DNA of 64,000 nt, taken from positions 2,278,514-2,342,513 of the forward strand of contig NZ_JAFEUS010000002.1 in assembly GCF_027853335.1 (NCBI RefSeq), in the 5' to 3' direction. The position numbers and the translations under genes were made by a program. Origin of the DNA: Leucobacter sp. UCMA 4100. GTDB lineage: Bacteria; Actinomycetota; Actinomycetes; Actinomycetales; Microbacteriaceae. Of the stretch, positions 53,833-62,229 are shown piece by piece. The notes beneath the pieces were generated by a model. It did not search any database and was not told the origin of the DNA. It worked only from the letters and a program-made list of their open reading frames with translations. The first letter of the stretch is position 1, and each line of letters starts with the position of its first letter.

Positions 53833-54309
53833 ATGCCCAAAGAGAGCGGAACGCAGCTGATTGCTTCGAATAAGAAGGCTCGGCATGATTATCACATTCT
53901 CGACACGTTCGAGGCGGGGCTTGTGCTCACCGGCAGCGAGGTGAAGTCGCTTCGCATGGGGCGGGCATCACTCGTTGACGGGTTTATCTTCATCGAGAAC
54001 GGTGAAGCCTGGATGGAGTCGGCCTACATTCCCGAGTACTTGAACGGCTCGTGGACCAATCACCGGCCTCGTCGCAAGCGTAAGCTGCTCTTGCACCGTC
54101 AAGAGATCGACAAGCTCTGGGGCAAAACCCGAGAGGGCGGCATGACCATCGTGCCGCTGAAACTGTATTTCGTTGACGGTCGCGCAAAGGTCGAGATCGC
54201 CCTTGCAAAAGGTAAGCGTGAGTACGACAAGCGGCAAACACTGCGTGAACAGCAAGACAAGCGTGAGGCTGAGCGCGCAATGCGCACCAAAAACCGCATG
54301 GGCGAGTAA
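53833..54309 (+). CDS. smpB: SsrA-binding protein SmpB
   Basis: A 158-aa RNA-binding protein that delivers tmRNA to stalled ribosomes. Landmarks are [29 protein letters not shown] (split over residues 13-42), [20 protein letters not shown] and the basic C-terminal tail [28 protein letters not shown] 53833 follows AAAGGGG; a GTG at 53773 close to a -10-like TATGCT is a less likely start. ssrA follows 103 bp downstream. Confidence 0.96.
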   Translation: MPKESGTQLIASNKKARHDYHILDTFEAGLVLTGSEVKSLRMGRASLVDGFIFIENGEAWMESAYIPEYLNGSWTNHRPRRKRKLLLHRQEIDKLWGKTREGGMTIVPLKLYFVDGRAKVEIALAKGKREYDKRQTLREQQDKREAERAMRTKNRMGE

Positions 54310-54411
54310 AACTCTGCTACCATGATGTGCCCAGGCTGATGCTTGGTTATCTTGAAAACTCCATAGCGCTGATGAATATCACCCGCAGGTTGCCTTCACG
54401 GCACTACGCCA

Positions 54412-54779
54412 GGGGCCGATCGGTTTCGACACGTCGTGTGAGACCGTGGGAAGCGGGTCGAGGAGGCGAAGTTATCTCGTAAACGCTCTTCGCAATCACT
54501 AGGTGCAAACGCTAAGCGCACCGACTTCGCTCTCGCTGCCTAAGCGCGAGACCCAAGTCCGTCAGGCCGGGTTTGCCTTCGCCCCGGATCCTGGCGTCAT
54601 TAAGAGGGCTTGCTCACGTGCTGAGTCTCAGGGCACGTGGGGACTTTTTCTGAGGCTGGGCCTGTCATCCTAGGTGTTCGTTACAAAGGATGGGGCCGAG
54701 TAGAACGCTTCAACGAACTACACTCGTAGAAGACACGGAATTTCCGAAGTGGACCCGGGTTCAATTCCCGGCGGCTCCA
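54412..54779 (+). ncRNA. ssrA: Transfer-messenger RNA
   Basis: A one-piece tmRNA of about 368 nt. The 5' end GGGGCCGATCGGTTTCGAC and the 3' T-arm GGGTTCAATTCCCGGCGGCTCCA are the conserved termini, and the acceptor stem GGGGCCG/CGGCTCC pairs. CCA is not encoded. The tag frame at 54505-54543 encodes ANAKRTDFALAA, a typical actinobacterial degradation tag, followed by TAA. With SmpB it rescues stalled ribosomes. Confidence 0.96.
54505..54543 (+). other. tmRNA tag-peptide reading frame
   Basis: GCA AAC GCT AAG ... GCC TAA within ssrA encodes ANAKRTDFALAA; the C-terminal ALAA is the protease recognition end. Confidence 0.93.
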
Positions 54780-54791
54780 CTGGGTGATACA

Positions 54792-55172
54792 TCAGCGCTG
54801 TGGGGTTTTCGTCTTACCCTGTCGAATCATGGCCGAGAGTGCACGCCAACCGACGAGCATGACGCCGAGCGTTCCCGTTGCGACGAGAACGAAGGCGAAC
54901 GCCGTACCGGCTCCTGTGAGGGTCCGCAGTAGCATGCCGATAACAACGGTCCCGATCCACAACGGCAGCCCGGTGCGGATCGGCGCGAGCGGAGCCCTCC
55001 ACGCGAGACTCGCGGCCCAGCTCACCGCGAGGCCGGCGAGAAACGGCCATGCGGTCGTGAGTACGCCGCCAATGCTTATGCCCATGGTGTGGGAGTTGCG
55101 GCCGAGCGCAGCGAAAATGCATACGAGCACGGCGTCGAGCACGAAGGCAGGAATGAATGAGCGGGCGTTCAT
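54792..55172 (-). CDS. DUF3054 membrane protein
   Basis: A 126-aa membrane protein with four hydrophobic segments (FVLDAVLVCIFAALG, TTAWPFLAGLAVSWAASLAW, LPLWIGTVVIGMLLRTL, FAFVLVATGTLGVMLVGW). The phrases AALGRNSHTMG, TAWPFLAGL and LLRTLTGAGTAFAFVLVAT are typical of DUF3054, a family of unknown function. Its ATG overlaps the HisN stop by 4 nt, so the two are cotranscribed. It converges on ssrA with only 12 bp between. Confidence 0.88.
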   Translation of the reverse strand: MNARSFIPAFVLDAVLVCIFAALGRNSHTMGISIGGVLTTAWPFLAGLAVSWAASLAWRAPLAPIRTGLPLWIGTVVIGMLLRTLTGAGTAFAFVLVATGTLGVMLVGWRALSAMIRQGKTKTPQR

Positions 55173-55981
55173 CGGTGCGACTCCTTGGCGTGGGCAATGA
55201 ACGAAACGGTTGCGTCGTGCAGGTGGCCGTTCGTGGCGAGCGAGCTCAGGTTCCACGCTGAGGTGGCGCCTTCGATGTCAGTAAAAGTACCGCCAGCCTC
55301 GGTCACGATGGGAATGAGCGCCGCGAGATCGTACGGTTTCACGTCAAACTCGCCCACAATGTCGAGAACGCCCTCTGCGAGCAGCATGTATGACCACATG
55401 TCTCCGTATGCCCGATCGCGCCATACGGCCCGTGTGAGGTCGAGCAAGGGGCTGAGGTGGCCCGCCTGCTCCCACTGCTCAATGCTTTGGAAGCTGAGTG
55501 AGGCTTCATCGAGTGATGAGACCTGTGAGACCCCGAGCTGTGTGGGTGCTGCGCCGCGCACAGACTTCCATGCACCGTCGCCCAAGGCTGCAAACCAGCG
55601 CTGTCCAAACGCGGGCGCCGAGACGACGCCAACGACGGGCTTGCCGTCGACCGCGAGCGCGATCAGCGTGGCCCAGTTGGGTACGCCGCGCAAGAAGTTC
55701 GAGGTGCCGTCGATCGGATCGATGATCCACTGTCGGGAACCCTGGTCGACCTGTCCGGACTCCTCGCCGAGAAAGCCGTCGTCTGGGCGGTGCTGCTCGA
55801 TGTGCGCACGCAGGGCGGCCTCAACGGCGGTGTCGGCATCGGTCACGAATGAACGGTCTGCTTTTGTTGCGACGGTGAAGTCGGCTGCTTCGAACCGGGG
55901 CAGCGAAATGCTGTCGGCAAGGTCGGCGAGTTGCTTGGCAAACTCGAGATCTGCGGCGTATTGAGTATGGTTTTCGGTCAC
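55169..55981 (-). CDS. hisN: Histidinol-phosphatase (inositol-monophosphatase fold)
   Basis: A 270-aa Mg-dependent phosphatase. FLGEESGQVDQG, WIIDPIDGTSNFLRGVPNWATLIAL (about residues 85-110) and the C-terminal EFDVKPYDLAALIPIVTEAGG (Asp ligand) make the metal site. The RGVPNWATLIAL wording is typical of actinobacterial HisN, which performs the eighth step of histidine synthesis, rather than of SuhB-type enzymes. No other his genes are near. GTG 55981 has TAGGCT exactly 6 nt upstream, so the mRNA is probably leaderless. It is coupled to the DUF3054 gene. Confidence 0.85.
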   Translation of the reverse strand: MTENHTQYAADLEFAKQLADLADSISLPRFEAADFTVATKADRSFVTDADTAVEAALRAHIEQHRPDDGFLGEESGQVDQGSRQWIIDPIDGTSNFLRGVPNWATLIALAVDGKPVVGVVSAPAFGQRWFAALGDGAWKSVRGAAPTQLGVSQVSSLDEASLSFQSIEQWEQAGHLSPLLDLTRAVWRDRAYGDMWSYMLLAEGVLDIVGEFDVKPYDLAALIPIVTEAGGTFTDIEGATSAWNLSSLATNGHLHDATVSFIAHAKESHR

Positions 55982-55993
55982 ATCGTAAGCCTA
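55982..55993 (-). promoter_or_regulatory. -10 box for leaderless hisN mRNA
   Basis: TAGGCT on the minus strand (55988-55993), 6 nt, then GTG 55981. Confidence 0.55.
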
Positions 55994-56077
55994 TCGAGAA
56001 CACGCCGAAGGGGTGAATTTGCACTCTGAAAAATAACCGTGATAGAGTTTCATCTTGTTCAAGAGAGAACAAAACAT

Positions 56078-56152
56078 GCGCCTCTAGCTCAATGGTAGAG
56101 CAACAGACTCTTAATCTGTGGGTTCCGGGTTCGAGCCCCGGGGGGCGCACCA
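56078..56152 (+). tRNA. tRNA-Lys (anticodon CTT)
   Basis: A 75-nt gene with encoded CCA. The acceptor is GCGCCTC/GGGGCGC, the anticodon stem ACAGA/TCTGT has loop CTCTTAA (anticodon CTT), and the T-loop is TTCGAGC. Confidence 0.95.
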
Positions 56153-56155
56153 ACT

Positions 56156-56190
56156 AGCCGCAAGATCACACCGATCTTGCGGCTTTTTTG
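56156..56190 (+). terminator. Intrinsic terminator of tRNA-Lys
   Basis: AGCCGCAAGATC pairs with GATCTTGCGGCT around ACACC and is followed by TTTTTT. Confidence 0.95.
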
Positions 56191-56323
56191 TTTCCCAAGA
56201 ATCACTCAAATCACTATTAACTCACTACTTTCTGACGTCAGGCTAGTCTTTCTTGCTTGAAACAGGCTTCGAATGACCATGCCAATGAGATCATGGGCAG
56301 AAGCAGCGACATGAGTGCCCCGC

Positions 56324-56479
56324 CTAACGCCTCAGCCGGTGACGTTCTTCTTCTGAGTGCTTACGGAGTGCAGAGAGCACAGCGCCACGCACAATGGCCC
56401 ACAGAATGATCGCACTGATGATAAAGCCCAAGAGCCACATCGTGATCGAAAAAATCAGCATCAACGTTGCATCGTCCAT
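56324..56479 (-). CDS. 51-aa small membrane protein
   Basis: A short gene hidden between tRNA-Lys and the glycosyltransferase. It encodes 51 residues: MDDATLMLIFSITMW, then a hydrophobic core LLGFIISAIILWAIVRGAV (one membrane span, about residues 16-34), then a charged tail SALRKHSEEERHRLRR. TAGATT on the minus strand (56486-56491) lies exactly 6 nt before the ATG, as in several other leaderless genes here. The layout (acidic start, one span, basic coiled tail) suggests a small membrane regulator or assembly factor; function is unknown. Confidence 0.65.
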   Translation of the reverse strand: MDDATLMLIFSITMWLLGFIISAIILWAIVRGAVLSALRKHSEEERHRLRR

Positions 56480-56568
56480 ATGACTAATCTAGTGTCTCGT
56501 TCGTGCCGGGGCGATGGTGGCGCTTGGCGGGGCAGAGCAGAGGTCTCGTGCAGAGCCGAAGGTCGCAC

Positions 56569-57936
56569 TTAAACAGCAGTAGGTGGCTCGAGCGCCTCAC
56601 GCTTCGTCTTCGTCCATGAGGTCCTGCCGCACAGTTGGCGCCAGAGCGCACGGTAGACAACGGGAAAAATAAGCCAGCTGTAGAGCACATAGCCGTGCGC
56701 AGCGACAATGTGGGCAATGATGCGCAGCGGGTTGGCGGAGCGCCTCGCGAACACAGCACCAACGACGCCAGGAACCACCGAGAAGCCGTACACGAGCAAG
56801 AAGATGGGCAGGCTCCACACAACACTCACGATGCCCGATGCGAGCAGTATCACCGTGATGAGTACGGTCGCGCCCATGAACGCTTGCAGGAGGGGTGTCA
56901 TGAGGTACCAGAACTGGTCCCACCTGCCGATAAAGCTCACACTGGGGTTGCGTACGAGGCGCCCAGCGAGGTCAAGCATTTGCCAGCTTCCCTGAGCCCA
57001 GCGGGTGCGCTGCCGGTAGAGCGCACCGAGCGAGTTGAGCCCCTGCTGCTCGATCGTGACGAGGGTTGATTGGCGGCCACGCCACCCAGCCTCGATGATG
57101 CGCAGACCAATATCTTGATCCTCGGTGAGGCGGCCCTCTCGCCAAGGGCCGGCGAGGCCTGTGCTCCCTTGAACAGCGACCTCGTTGAGCGCCTGTAAGC
57201 GGTTAAACTGCCCGTTTCCGCCCATATTGGCAGTGCCCCAAGACATGCGTCCCATTTGATAGACGAACCCAAAGACCGCAAACTCGAGGTTTTGCGCCCA
57301 GGTGAGGGGCGAGCGGCGATTGTAGATGCGAACGAGCGACTGCACGCCTCCGACGAGACGGTTTTCGAAGTGGCCTGCGACGCGTCCAGCCCGCGGATCA
57401 ATGCGCCCGTCAGCGTCAACGATTGTTACGATGACGCGGCGAGCGTCCCAGCCCCGCAAGTCTTCACGCATGAGCGTTTCACTCCTGAGGTGGCGCCACG
57501 CGGCGTTGAGTGCCTCAGACTTTCCTTGCCTGGCCTGTGGGGTGACCCTCGTGAGAACCGTGAGGTCTGAGCCCGAGAGCCCCTTAAGAATCTCGCCCGT
57601 TCGGTCGTCTGACCCATCGTTGACCACGATGATGTGCCGGTGATCAACCTGTACCTCTCGAAGCCGCTCGACAGCGTCGGCGATCGTGATTTCTTCGTTG
57701 AGCGCAGGAACCACGAACACCCAGAGATAGTTGCTTTGAAAACGGTCGCCGGTTCCGTGCTCGGGCCTCCGTTCGATGTGGCGGATCGTGCGCTGGGCCT
57801 GCACGATGAGAATCGCGAGCGAGAGCGTTGAACTCAGCACCACGACCGCTGCCGTCCAAAAGAGGGGAACCGCCCAAGGGGGCATCCCGAGGTAGAAGCT
57901 GGCGATGTAGGCCCAGGCGTCATCGAGCGTGTTCAC
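56569..57936 (-). CDS. Processive family-2 glycosyltransferase (membrane synthase)
   Basis: A 455-aa membrane enzyme. It has an N-terminal membrane segment (about residues 20-45), a GT2 catalytic domain with NDGSDDRTGE, VDADGRIDP, TEDQDIGLRI and the QxxRW motif RQRTRWAQGSW, then three to four C-terminal membrane segments (from about 330). D, DxD, D and QxxRW together are the mark of processive synthases such as hyaluronan, poly-GlcNAc and cellulose synthases. GTG 57936 overlaps the wecB stop by 4 nt, so the donor may be UDP-ManNAc or UDP-GlcNAc. The polymer is unknown. Confidence 0.85.
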   Translation of the reverse strand: MNTLDDAWAYIASFYLGMPPWAVPLFWTAAVVVLSSTLSLAILIVQAQRTIRHIERRPEHGTGDRFQSNYLWVFVVPALNEEITIADAVERLREVQVDHRHIIVVNDGSDDRTGEILKGLSGSDLTVLTRVTPQARQGKSEALNAAWRHLRSETLMREDLRGWDARRVIVTIVDADGRIDPRAGRVAGHFENRLVGGVQSLVRIYNRRSPLTWAQNLEFAVFGFVYQMGRMSWGTANMGGNGQFNRLQALNEVAVQGSTGLAGPWREGRLTEDQDIGLRIIEAGWRGRQSTLVTIEQQGLNSLGALYRQRTRWAQGSWQMLDLAGRLVRNPSVSFIGRWDQFWYLMTPLLQAFMGATVLITVILLASGIVSVVWSLPIFLLVYGFSVVPGVVGAVFARRSANPLRIIAHIVAAHGYVLYSWLIFPVVYRALWRQLCGRTSWTKTKREALEPPTAV

Positions 57937-59240
57937 TGGATGACCCCTGCGGTGTCATCTTCGCCTGTTCGGAGCGGCTTCCTTTGAGGCACGTCGGCTC
58001 GGCCGATGTGCCGAAAGACGGCCTGTCGCAGCGTTTCGCCCTCGAAGAGATCAGGCATGGGGCCACCCCAGCGAATCTGCGTGAGGGCCGTCACGATGCG
58101 CTCTGCTGCGTGACCATCGCCGTATGGGTTTTGTGGGGCGGAAGCGCGTCTCACGGCGAGCTGTTCGTCGCTGCAACCGAGCACGCGCTCTGCAGTGGTA
58201 ACGATCGTGTCATGATCGGTTCCCACGAGCGTCAGCGTCCCTGCCTTTACCCCCTCGCTTCTTTCGGTGACGCTGCGGGTCACGAGCACGGGAATGCCGA
58301 GCGCCGGGGCCTCTTCTTGAACCCCGCCAGAGTCGGTAATGATGAGCGTGCTGCGTGACACCAGTCGCATGAAGTCGAAGTATTCACGCGGCTCGACGAG
58401 GTACGCATTTTCGCGATCGTGAAGAGCTGAATTCAACGCTTCACGCGCGGTGGGGTTCGGGTGCATTGGCACGACGAAGTCTGCTTCTGGGTGACGATCA
58501 GCGAGAGTTTGCACCGCGGCAGCGATGCGTTCAAGCCCTTCACCCCAGTTTTCACGCCTGTGTGCTGTGACGAGCACGAGGCGCCGAGTTGAGTCAGCCT
58601 CGAGAGGCTCAAGCCCGGGCCCGAATCCGCCCTCGTGCTCAGCAGCATGCCGCAGCATGTCGATGGAGGTGTTGCCCGTGACAACAATGCGGTCGAAGTC
58701 AACGCCCTCGCGAATGAGGTTGGCTTTGTTCGCCGAGGTCGGAGCGAAGTGTACGGCTGCGAGCCGAGAGATAATTTGCCGATTACCCTCTTCGGGAAAC
58801 GGTTCCATGAGGTTCGAAGTACGGAGCCCCGCCTCGACGTGAACCACGGGGAGTTGCAGGTTGAATGCTGCGAGGGCAGCTGCTGCCGCTGAACTGGTGT
58901 CGCCGTGCACGAGGCAAGCGATTGCCCCGCGAGGGTCACGATGGCCGTTGGCAGCGAGGTCGCTCGGTAGCGCCTGCTCGTTCCAGAGTCGATCGATGCC
59001 GAGAATGATTCGTGCGACCATCTGATTGAGCGTCGGGGCAATACCGTATTCCTTGCGCCCGGCGTGGAGATTCGCGTCGATGCGGAGCCCCGCCTGCCCA
59101 AAGAGCTGATCGACGAGTTGGGCGTGCTGACCGGTGCTGACGACCACGGGGCAAAAGTCGTTCGACTCCTGTAACGCGCGAACCACAGGAATCATTTTGA
59201 TGGCTTCTGGGCGGGTCCCAACGGCGACGAGAATCGACAT
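57933..59240 (-). CDS. wecB: UDP-GlcNAc 2-epimerase (non-hydrolysing)
   Basis: A 435-aa cytoplasmic enzyme interconverting UDP-GlcNAc and UDP-ManNAc. Motifs are VAVGTRPEAIKMIPVVRAL at the N-terminus, HGDTSSAAAAALAAFNLQLPVVHVEAGLRTSN, LVTAHRRENWGEG and ITDSGGVQEEAPALGIPVLVTR. The last 45 residues extend beyond the usual length of about 375. GGGAGGACGC directly precedes ATG 59240; the frame stays open to 59420 but without a better start. It is coupled to the downstream GT2 synthase, which suggests a ManNAc-containing wall or capsule polymer. Confidence 0.92.
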   Translation of the reverse strand: MSILVAVGTRPEAIKMIPVVRALQESNDFCPVVVSTGQHAQLVDQLFGQAGLRIDANLHAGRKEYGIAPTLNQMVARIILGIDRLWNEQALPSDLAANGHRDPRGAIACLVHGDTSSAAAAALAAFNLQLPVVHVEAGLRTSNLMEPFPEEGNRQIISRLAAVHFAPTSANKANLIREGVDFDRIVVTGNTSIDMLRHAAEHEGGFGPGLEPLEADSTRRLVLVTAHRRENWGEGLERIAAAVQTLADRHPEADFVVPMHPNPTAREALNSALHDRENAYLVEPREYFDFMRLVSRSTLIITDSGGVQEEAPALGIPVLVTRSVTERSEGVKAGTLTLVGTDHDTIVTTAERVLGCSDEQLAVRRASAPQNPYGDGHAAERIVTALTQIRWGGPMPDLFEGETLRQAVFRHIGRADVPQRKPLRTGEDDTAGVIQ

Positions 59241-59786
59241 GCGTCCTCCCTGCGAACGTGCCTGCATTTCGGCCTCGGTAACGAGTTTGTCGGTTACGGT
59301 GGCGTATGTGTGCTGCGCCATAAGTCGGTGCTCTTTCCATCGGGTGAGGTCTGCTGAAGCGGCAGAGCCATAAAGATCATAGGGGTGGGTGCTGCACGCA
59401 CAAAGCATGAGTGTTGTCACGGTGTGAGCGGGCTGTGTGAAAGCCCTGAACGAACCGTGACTTGACTGGGTGATGCAGGCCTACGAGCGTGCTGACGCCC
59501 GACCCTGAGAGTGCCGACGCTTGCCTGAGTTTCTTCGTCGGCTACGAAGGGGGAGGCGGCTGAGCATAGCTGGTGTATCGCCCGGTATGTGTCGAGACGA
59601 TAACGGCTGGCAATGAACATCTTGACATTGAGCGCATGTATGTGGGGCAGAGCGCTCCTGGCGCTCTTGCGACAAGGGAATAACAGCGGTACGGTTCAAA
59701 CGCTCAGGGAACTTGGCAAGAACAGCGAATCGTGCGTTCCACGAGCTTGTATCCTGGTGTGAACCACCCGAGAGGAACGATGCCCT
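59241..59786. other. 546-bp region between divergent wecB and folE
   Basis: I see no convincing gene. It holds a minus-strand -10 candidate TATGAT (59376-59381) for wecB, a nested stem at 59417-59460 and a plus-strand -10 candidate TATCCT (59750-59755) for folE. The wecB frame is open to 59420 but without coding features. Confidence 0.55.
59417..59460. repeat. Nested inverted repeat upstream of wecB
   Basis: TCACGGT (59417-59423) pairs with ACCGTGA (59454-59460), and inside it GGGCT (59430-59434) pairs with AGCCC (59442-59446). It lies just upstream of the likely wecB promoter and may be a regulatory site. Confidence 0.5.
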
Positions 59787-60431
59787 GTGACCCACTCACG
59801 GCCCGCCCCGTCGCACCTGCGAGCAGTGCCTGAATCGGTGACGCCCGAGCGAAAGGTCGACCTTCAGCGTGCCGAGCATGCCGTGGGCGAGTTACTTGAA
59901 GCACTCGGCTACGACTCGGGGTCAGAAGCATTTGCGGCAACCCCGGGACGGGTAGCTTTGTCGCTCGCTGAGCTGACAGGAGGGCGCCCAGAACCGATGA
60001 GCGTGTTCGTGAACGATGACCACATGCAGGGTCCCGTGAGTGTGCGCGATATCGCCTTTGTCTCGCTCTGCGAGCATCATCTGCTTCCGTTCCAGGGTAG
60101 TGTGCACATCAGTTATATACCGGGTGAACGCATCGGGGGGTTTTCGGCCTTCGCGCAGGTGGTTGAAAGCTTTGCCCATAATCTTGGCCTGCAAGAGACG
60201 CTGACGGTCCGGGTTGCCGATTACCTCATGCAGCAGTTGGAGCCACAAGCACTCTCAGTCACGATTGAAGCTCAACACATGTGCATGGCTGCACGTGGTG
60301 TGAGGGCACGAGAAGCTCGTATTGTGACTCGTGAGCTGAGAGGCGAAGCGGCTCAAGACCCGGCTTTTCTTTCATTCTGCGCAACAACGGGCATGCTCGG
60401 GGCAGCCGACGGCGGTTCGTCACGGGGGTAA
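59787..60431 (+). CDS. folE: GTP cyclohydrolase I
   Basis: A 214-aa homodecameric enzyme that opens GTP to dihydroneopterin triphosphate for folate synthesis. Zinc ligands are Cys and His in FVSLCEHHLLPFQG (about residues 90-103) and the Cys in IEAQHMCMAARGVR (about 170). The GERIGGFSAFAQVVESFA motif is present. GTG 59787 follows GAGAGGAACGATG. It is divergent from wecB and convergent with nhaA; in many relatives it adjoins ftsH/folP, not seen here. Confidence 0.94.
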   Translation: MTHSRPAPSHLRAVPESVTPERKVDLQRAEHAVGELLEALGYDSGSEAFAATPGRVALSLAELTGGRPEPMSVFVNDDHMQGPVSVRDIAFVSLCEHHLLPFQGSVHISYIPGERIGGFSAFAQVVESFAHNLGLQETLTVRVADYLMQQLEPQALSVTIEAQHMCMAARGVRAREARIVTRELRGEAAQDPAFLSFCATTGMLGAADGGSSRG

Positions 60432-60467
60432 CTGCCCGCCGTCGGGCCTGAACGCATAGCGCAGTGA

Positions 60468-61718
60468 CTAGTCGGTGCCCTTGACCGTCGCGAGTACACG
60501 GGTCGCGCCACGTGGCCTGTTTCGAGCGAGCATGATCGTCGCGACGACGATTGCGAGCAGCGAGGCAACAATGACCGAGAGGCGAGCGGTATTCGTATCG
60601 ATCGGATCAGTGAAGCTGAGCTCGGTGATGAGCAGTGAAACCGTGAACCCGACCCCGGCGAGGCAACCGATACCGATGAGGTCACGCATGTTCACCTCTC
60701 CCGCGAGGCGCGCTGGGGTGAGCTTCGTCAGCAACACTGTTGTGAGCACGATGCCGAGTGGCTTCCCGATGACGAGGCCGGCGATGATGCCGTAGACGAC
60801 GGGGCTCGCGGGGAAGTGGTGGTCGCCCATAACCGAGACACCAGCAGCGAAGAACGCGAACACGGGAACCGCAACACCTACCGAGAGGGGCGTGAAGCGG
60901 TGCACGAACGTCTCTGAAACTTCGATGTCTCGCTTGGTCGAGACGGGCACGGTGAAAGCGAGCACGACGCCAGCGACCGTTGCGTGAATGCCCGAGGCGT
61001 GGAACAAAGCCCAGACGACGATTCCGATGGGCAGGAGGATGATCCACGGAGAAATTTTGGACTTCACAAAGAAACCACCGAACATCTGCACGAGAATCGC
61101 AAAGAGTGCGATGGGGATGAGCGAGAGGAGCAGTGCGCCCCAGTTGAGACCATCGGTGTAGGCGACGGCGATGATCCCGATCGCGATGAGGTCATCGACC
61201 ACCGCGAGGGTCAGCAGGAAGATCCGCAGTGTTGTCGGGATGCGCGGAGCAATGAGACCCAGCACAGCCACGGCGAACGCAATGTCGGTTGCGGTGGGAA
61301 CGGCCCACCCATGCAGGGTAGAGGTGCCCCAGTTGAACGCGACGTAAATGAGCGCTGGAACGGCAACGCCTCCGAACGCTGCGGCGACGGGCACGAGCGC
61401 GGTGCGAGGGTTACGCAGGTCACCCGAGACAAACTCGCGCTTCAGCTCGAGGCCCACGATGAAGAAGAAGATGGCGAGGAGGCCGTCAGAAGCCCACTGG
61501 CCGACGGTGAGGTTGAGCCCGAGCGTTTCGGGGCCGAAGCGGAAGTCGCGGAGCCCCTCATAGAAGCCTGAGAGTGGGGTGTTCGCAAGAATGAAACCGA
61601 GCAGGGCTGCGCTCACGAGCATGACACCGGCGGTGACGTCACCGCGCATTCGTTCGGTCATGCGGGCAATGAAGCCGGGTGAAAAGTGCTCGCCAGAGTT
61701 GGTGGTTTCGGTTGGCAA
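60468..61718 (-). CDS. nhaA: Na+/H+ antiporter NhaA
   Basis: A 416-aa membrane antiporter with about 12 membrane segments that expels sodium in exchange for protons. Landmarks are FFIVGLELKREFVSGDL, the active-site pair of aspartates in LTLAVVDDLIAIGIIAVAY (about residues 170-188), the discontinuous helix PTATDIAFAVAVLGL, and GIGCLAGVGFTVSLLI near the end. The start is TTG 61718 with AGGAG about 8 nt upstream; no ATG nearby would keep the first helix. Confidence 0.94.
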   Translation of the reverse strand: MPTETTNSGEHFSPGFIARMTERMRGDVTAGVMLVSAALLGFILANTPLSGFYEGLRDFRFGPETLGLNLTVGQWASDGLLAIFFFIVGLELKREFVSGDLRNPRTALVPVAAAFGGVAVPALIYVAFNWGTSTLHGWAVPTATDIAFAVAVLGLIAPRIPTTLRIFLLTLAVVDDLIAIGIIAVAYTDGLNWGALLLSLIPIALFAILVQMFGGFFVKSKISPWIILLPIGIVVWALFHASGIHATVAGVVLAFTVPVSTKRDIEVSETFVHRFTPLSVGVAVPVFAFFAAGVSVMGDHHFPASPVVYGIIAGLVIGKPLGIVLTTVLLTKLTPARLAGEVNMRDLIGIGCLAGVGFTVSLLITELSFTDPIDTNTARLSVIVASLLAIVVATIMLARNRPRGATRVLATVKGTD

Positions 61719-61881
61719 GGGAAGACTCCTTCGTCAATACATCAGGGTTTACAAAATAGATGTCGACCAGACTTCCCGACTCACCTAAGTGTCTACTCTA
61801 ACGCACAGTTCGCGTGGTTTTGGGTGCGTTGAGCGAAAAAATGTTGATGACGTTGGGGCAGTGTCATCCCTGCAACTTCGG

Positions 61882-62070
61882 CTAGCGATCGGTTTCGGGC
61901 GTATCTTTTGCGACCGAGCCGATGGCGAGAACAACGCCCAAGATCCACACGGTCCAAACGACGTACCGACGCCAGTCAGCGGGCATCGACTTGGTCTGCT
62001 TCGAGACGCCGTACACACCCGTCAGCGCGCTCAGGACTCCGAGGTTCGTGACGTACTTACCGATCTTCAT
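61882..62070 (-). CDS. 62-aa small membrane protein
   Basis: A 62-residue protein: MKIGKYVTNLGVLSALTGVYG, a basic linker SKQTKSMPADWRRY, then a membrane span VVWTVWILGVVLAIGSVA and an acidic tail KDTPETDR. The first segment may be a second, weaker span. AAGGAGAGAG lies 7-16 nt before ATG 62070, a strong ribosome site, which supports real translation. Function unknown; it lies between nhaA and the divergent ilvD. Confidence 0.75.
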   Translation of the reverse strand: MKIGKYVTNLGVLSALTGVYGVSKQTKSMPADWRRYVVWTVWILGVVLAIGSVAKDTPETDR

Positions 62071-62180
62071 GTCGCCGCTCTCTCCTTATAACCTTCAGGG
62101 TGGTGTTATGCCAGCGTAACGCGTGAGGGTGGCTCTCGGCGAACTTCTTCTCGTGCACGGGTGAGGTAAAACGTGTCAGA

Positions 62181-62205
62181 TGCCGCTTGATGCGCCGAAG
62201 CGGCA
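62181..62205. promoter_or_regulatory. Inverted repeat TGCCGCTT-N9-AAGCGGCA upstream of ilvD
   Basis: A perfect 8-bp inverted repeat ending 13 nt before the ilvD -10 box, in the -35 zone; a repressor or activator site is plausible. Confidence 0.45.
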
Positions 62206-62217
62206 TGCGGCGCGTAA

Positions 62218-62229
62218 TAGACTGTCGCT
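62218..62229 (+). promoter_or_regulatory. -10 box for leaderless ilvD mRNA
   Basis: TAGACT (62218-62223), 6 nt, then ATG 62230; no ribosome site. Confidence 0.6.

Noticed and set aside
54690-54932. 80-aa frame at the 3' end of ssrA
   Set aside because: Overlaps the mature tmRNA and the DUF3054 gene; random composition.
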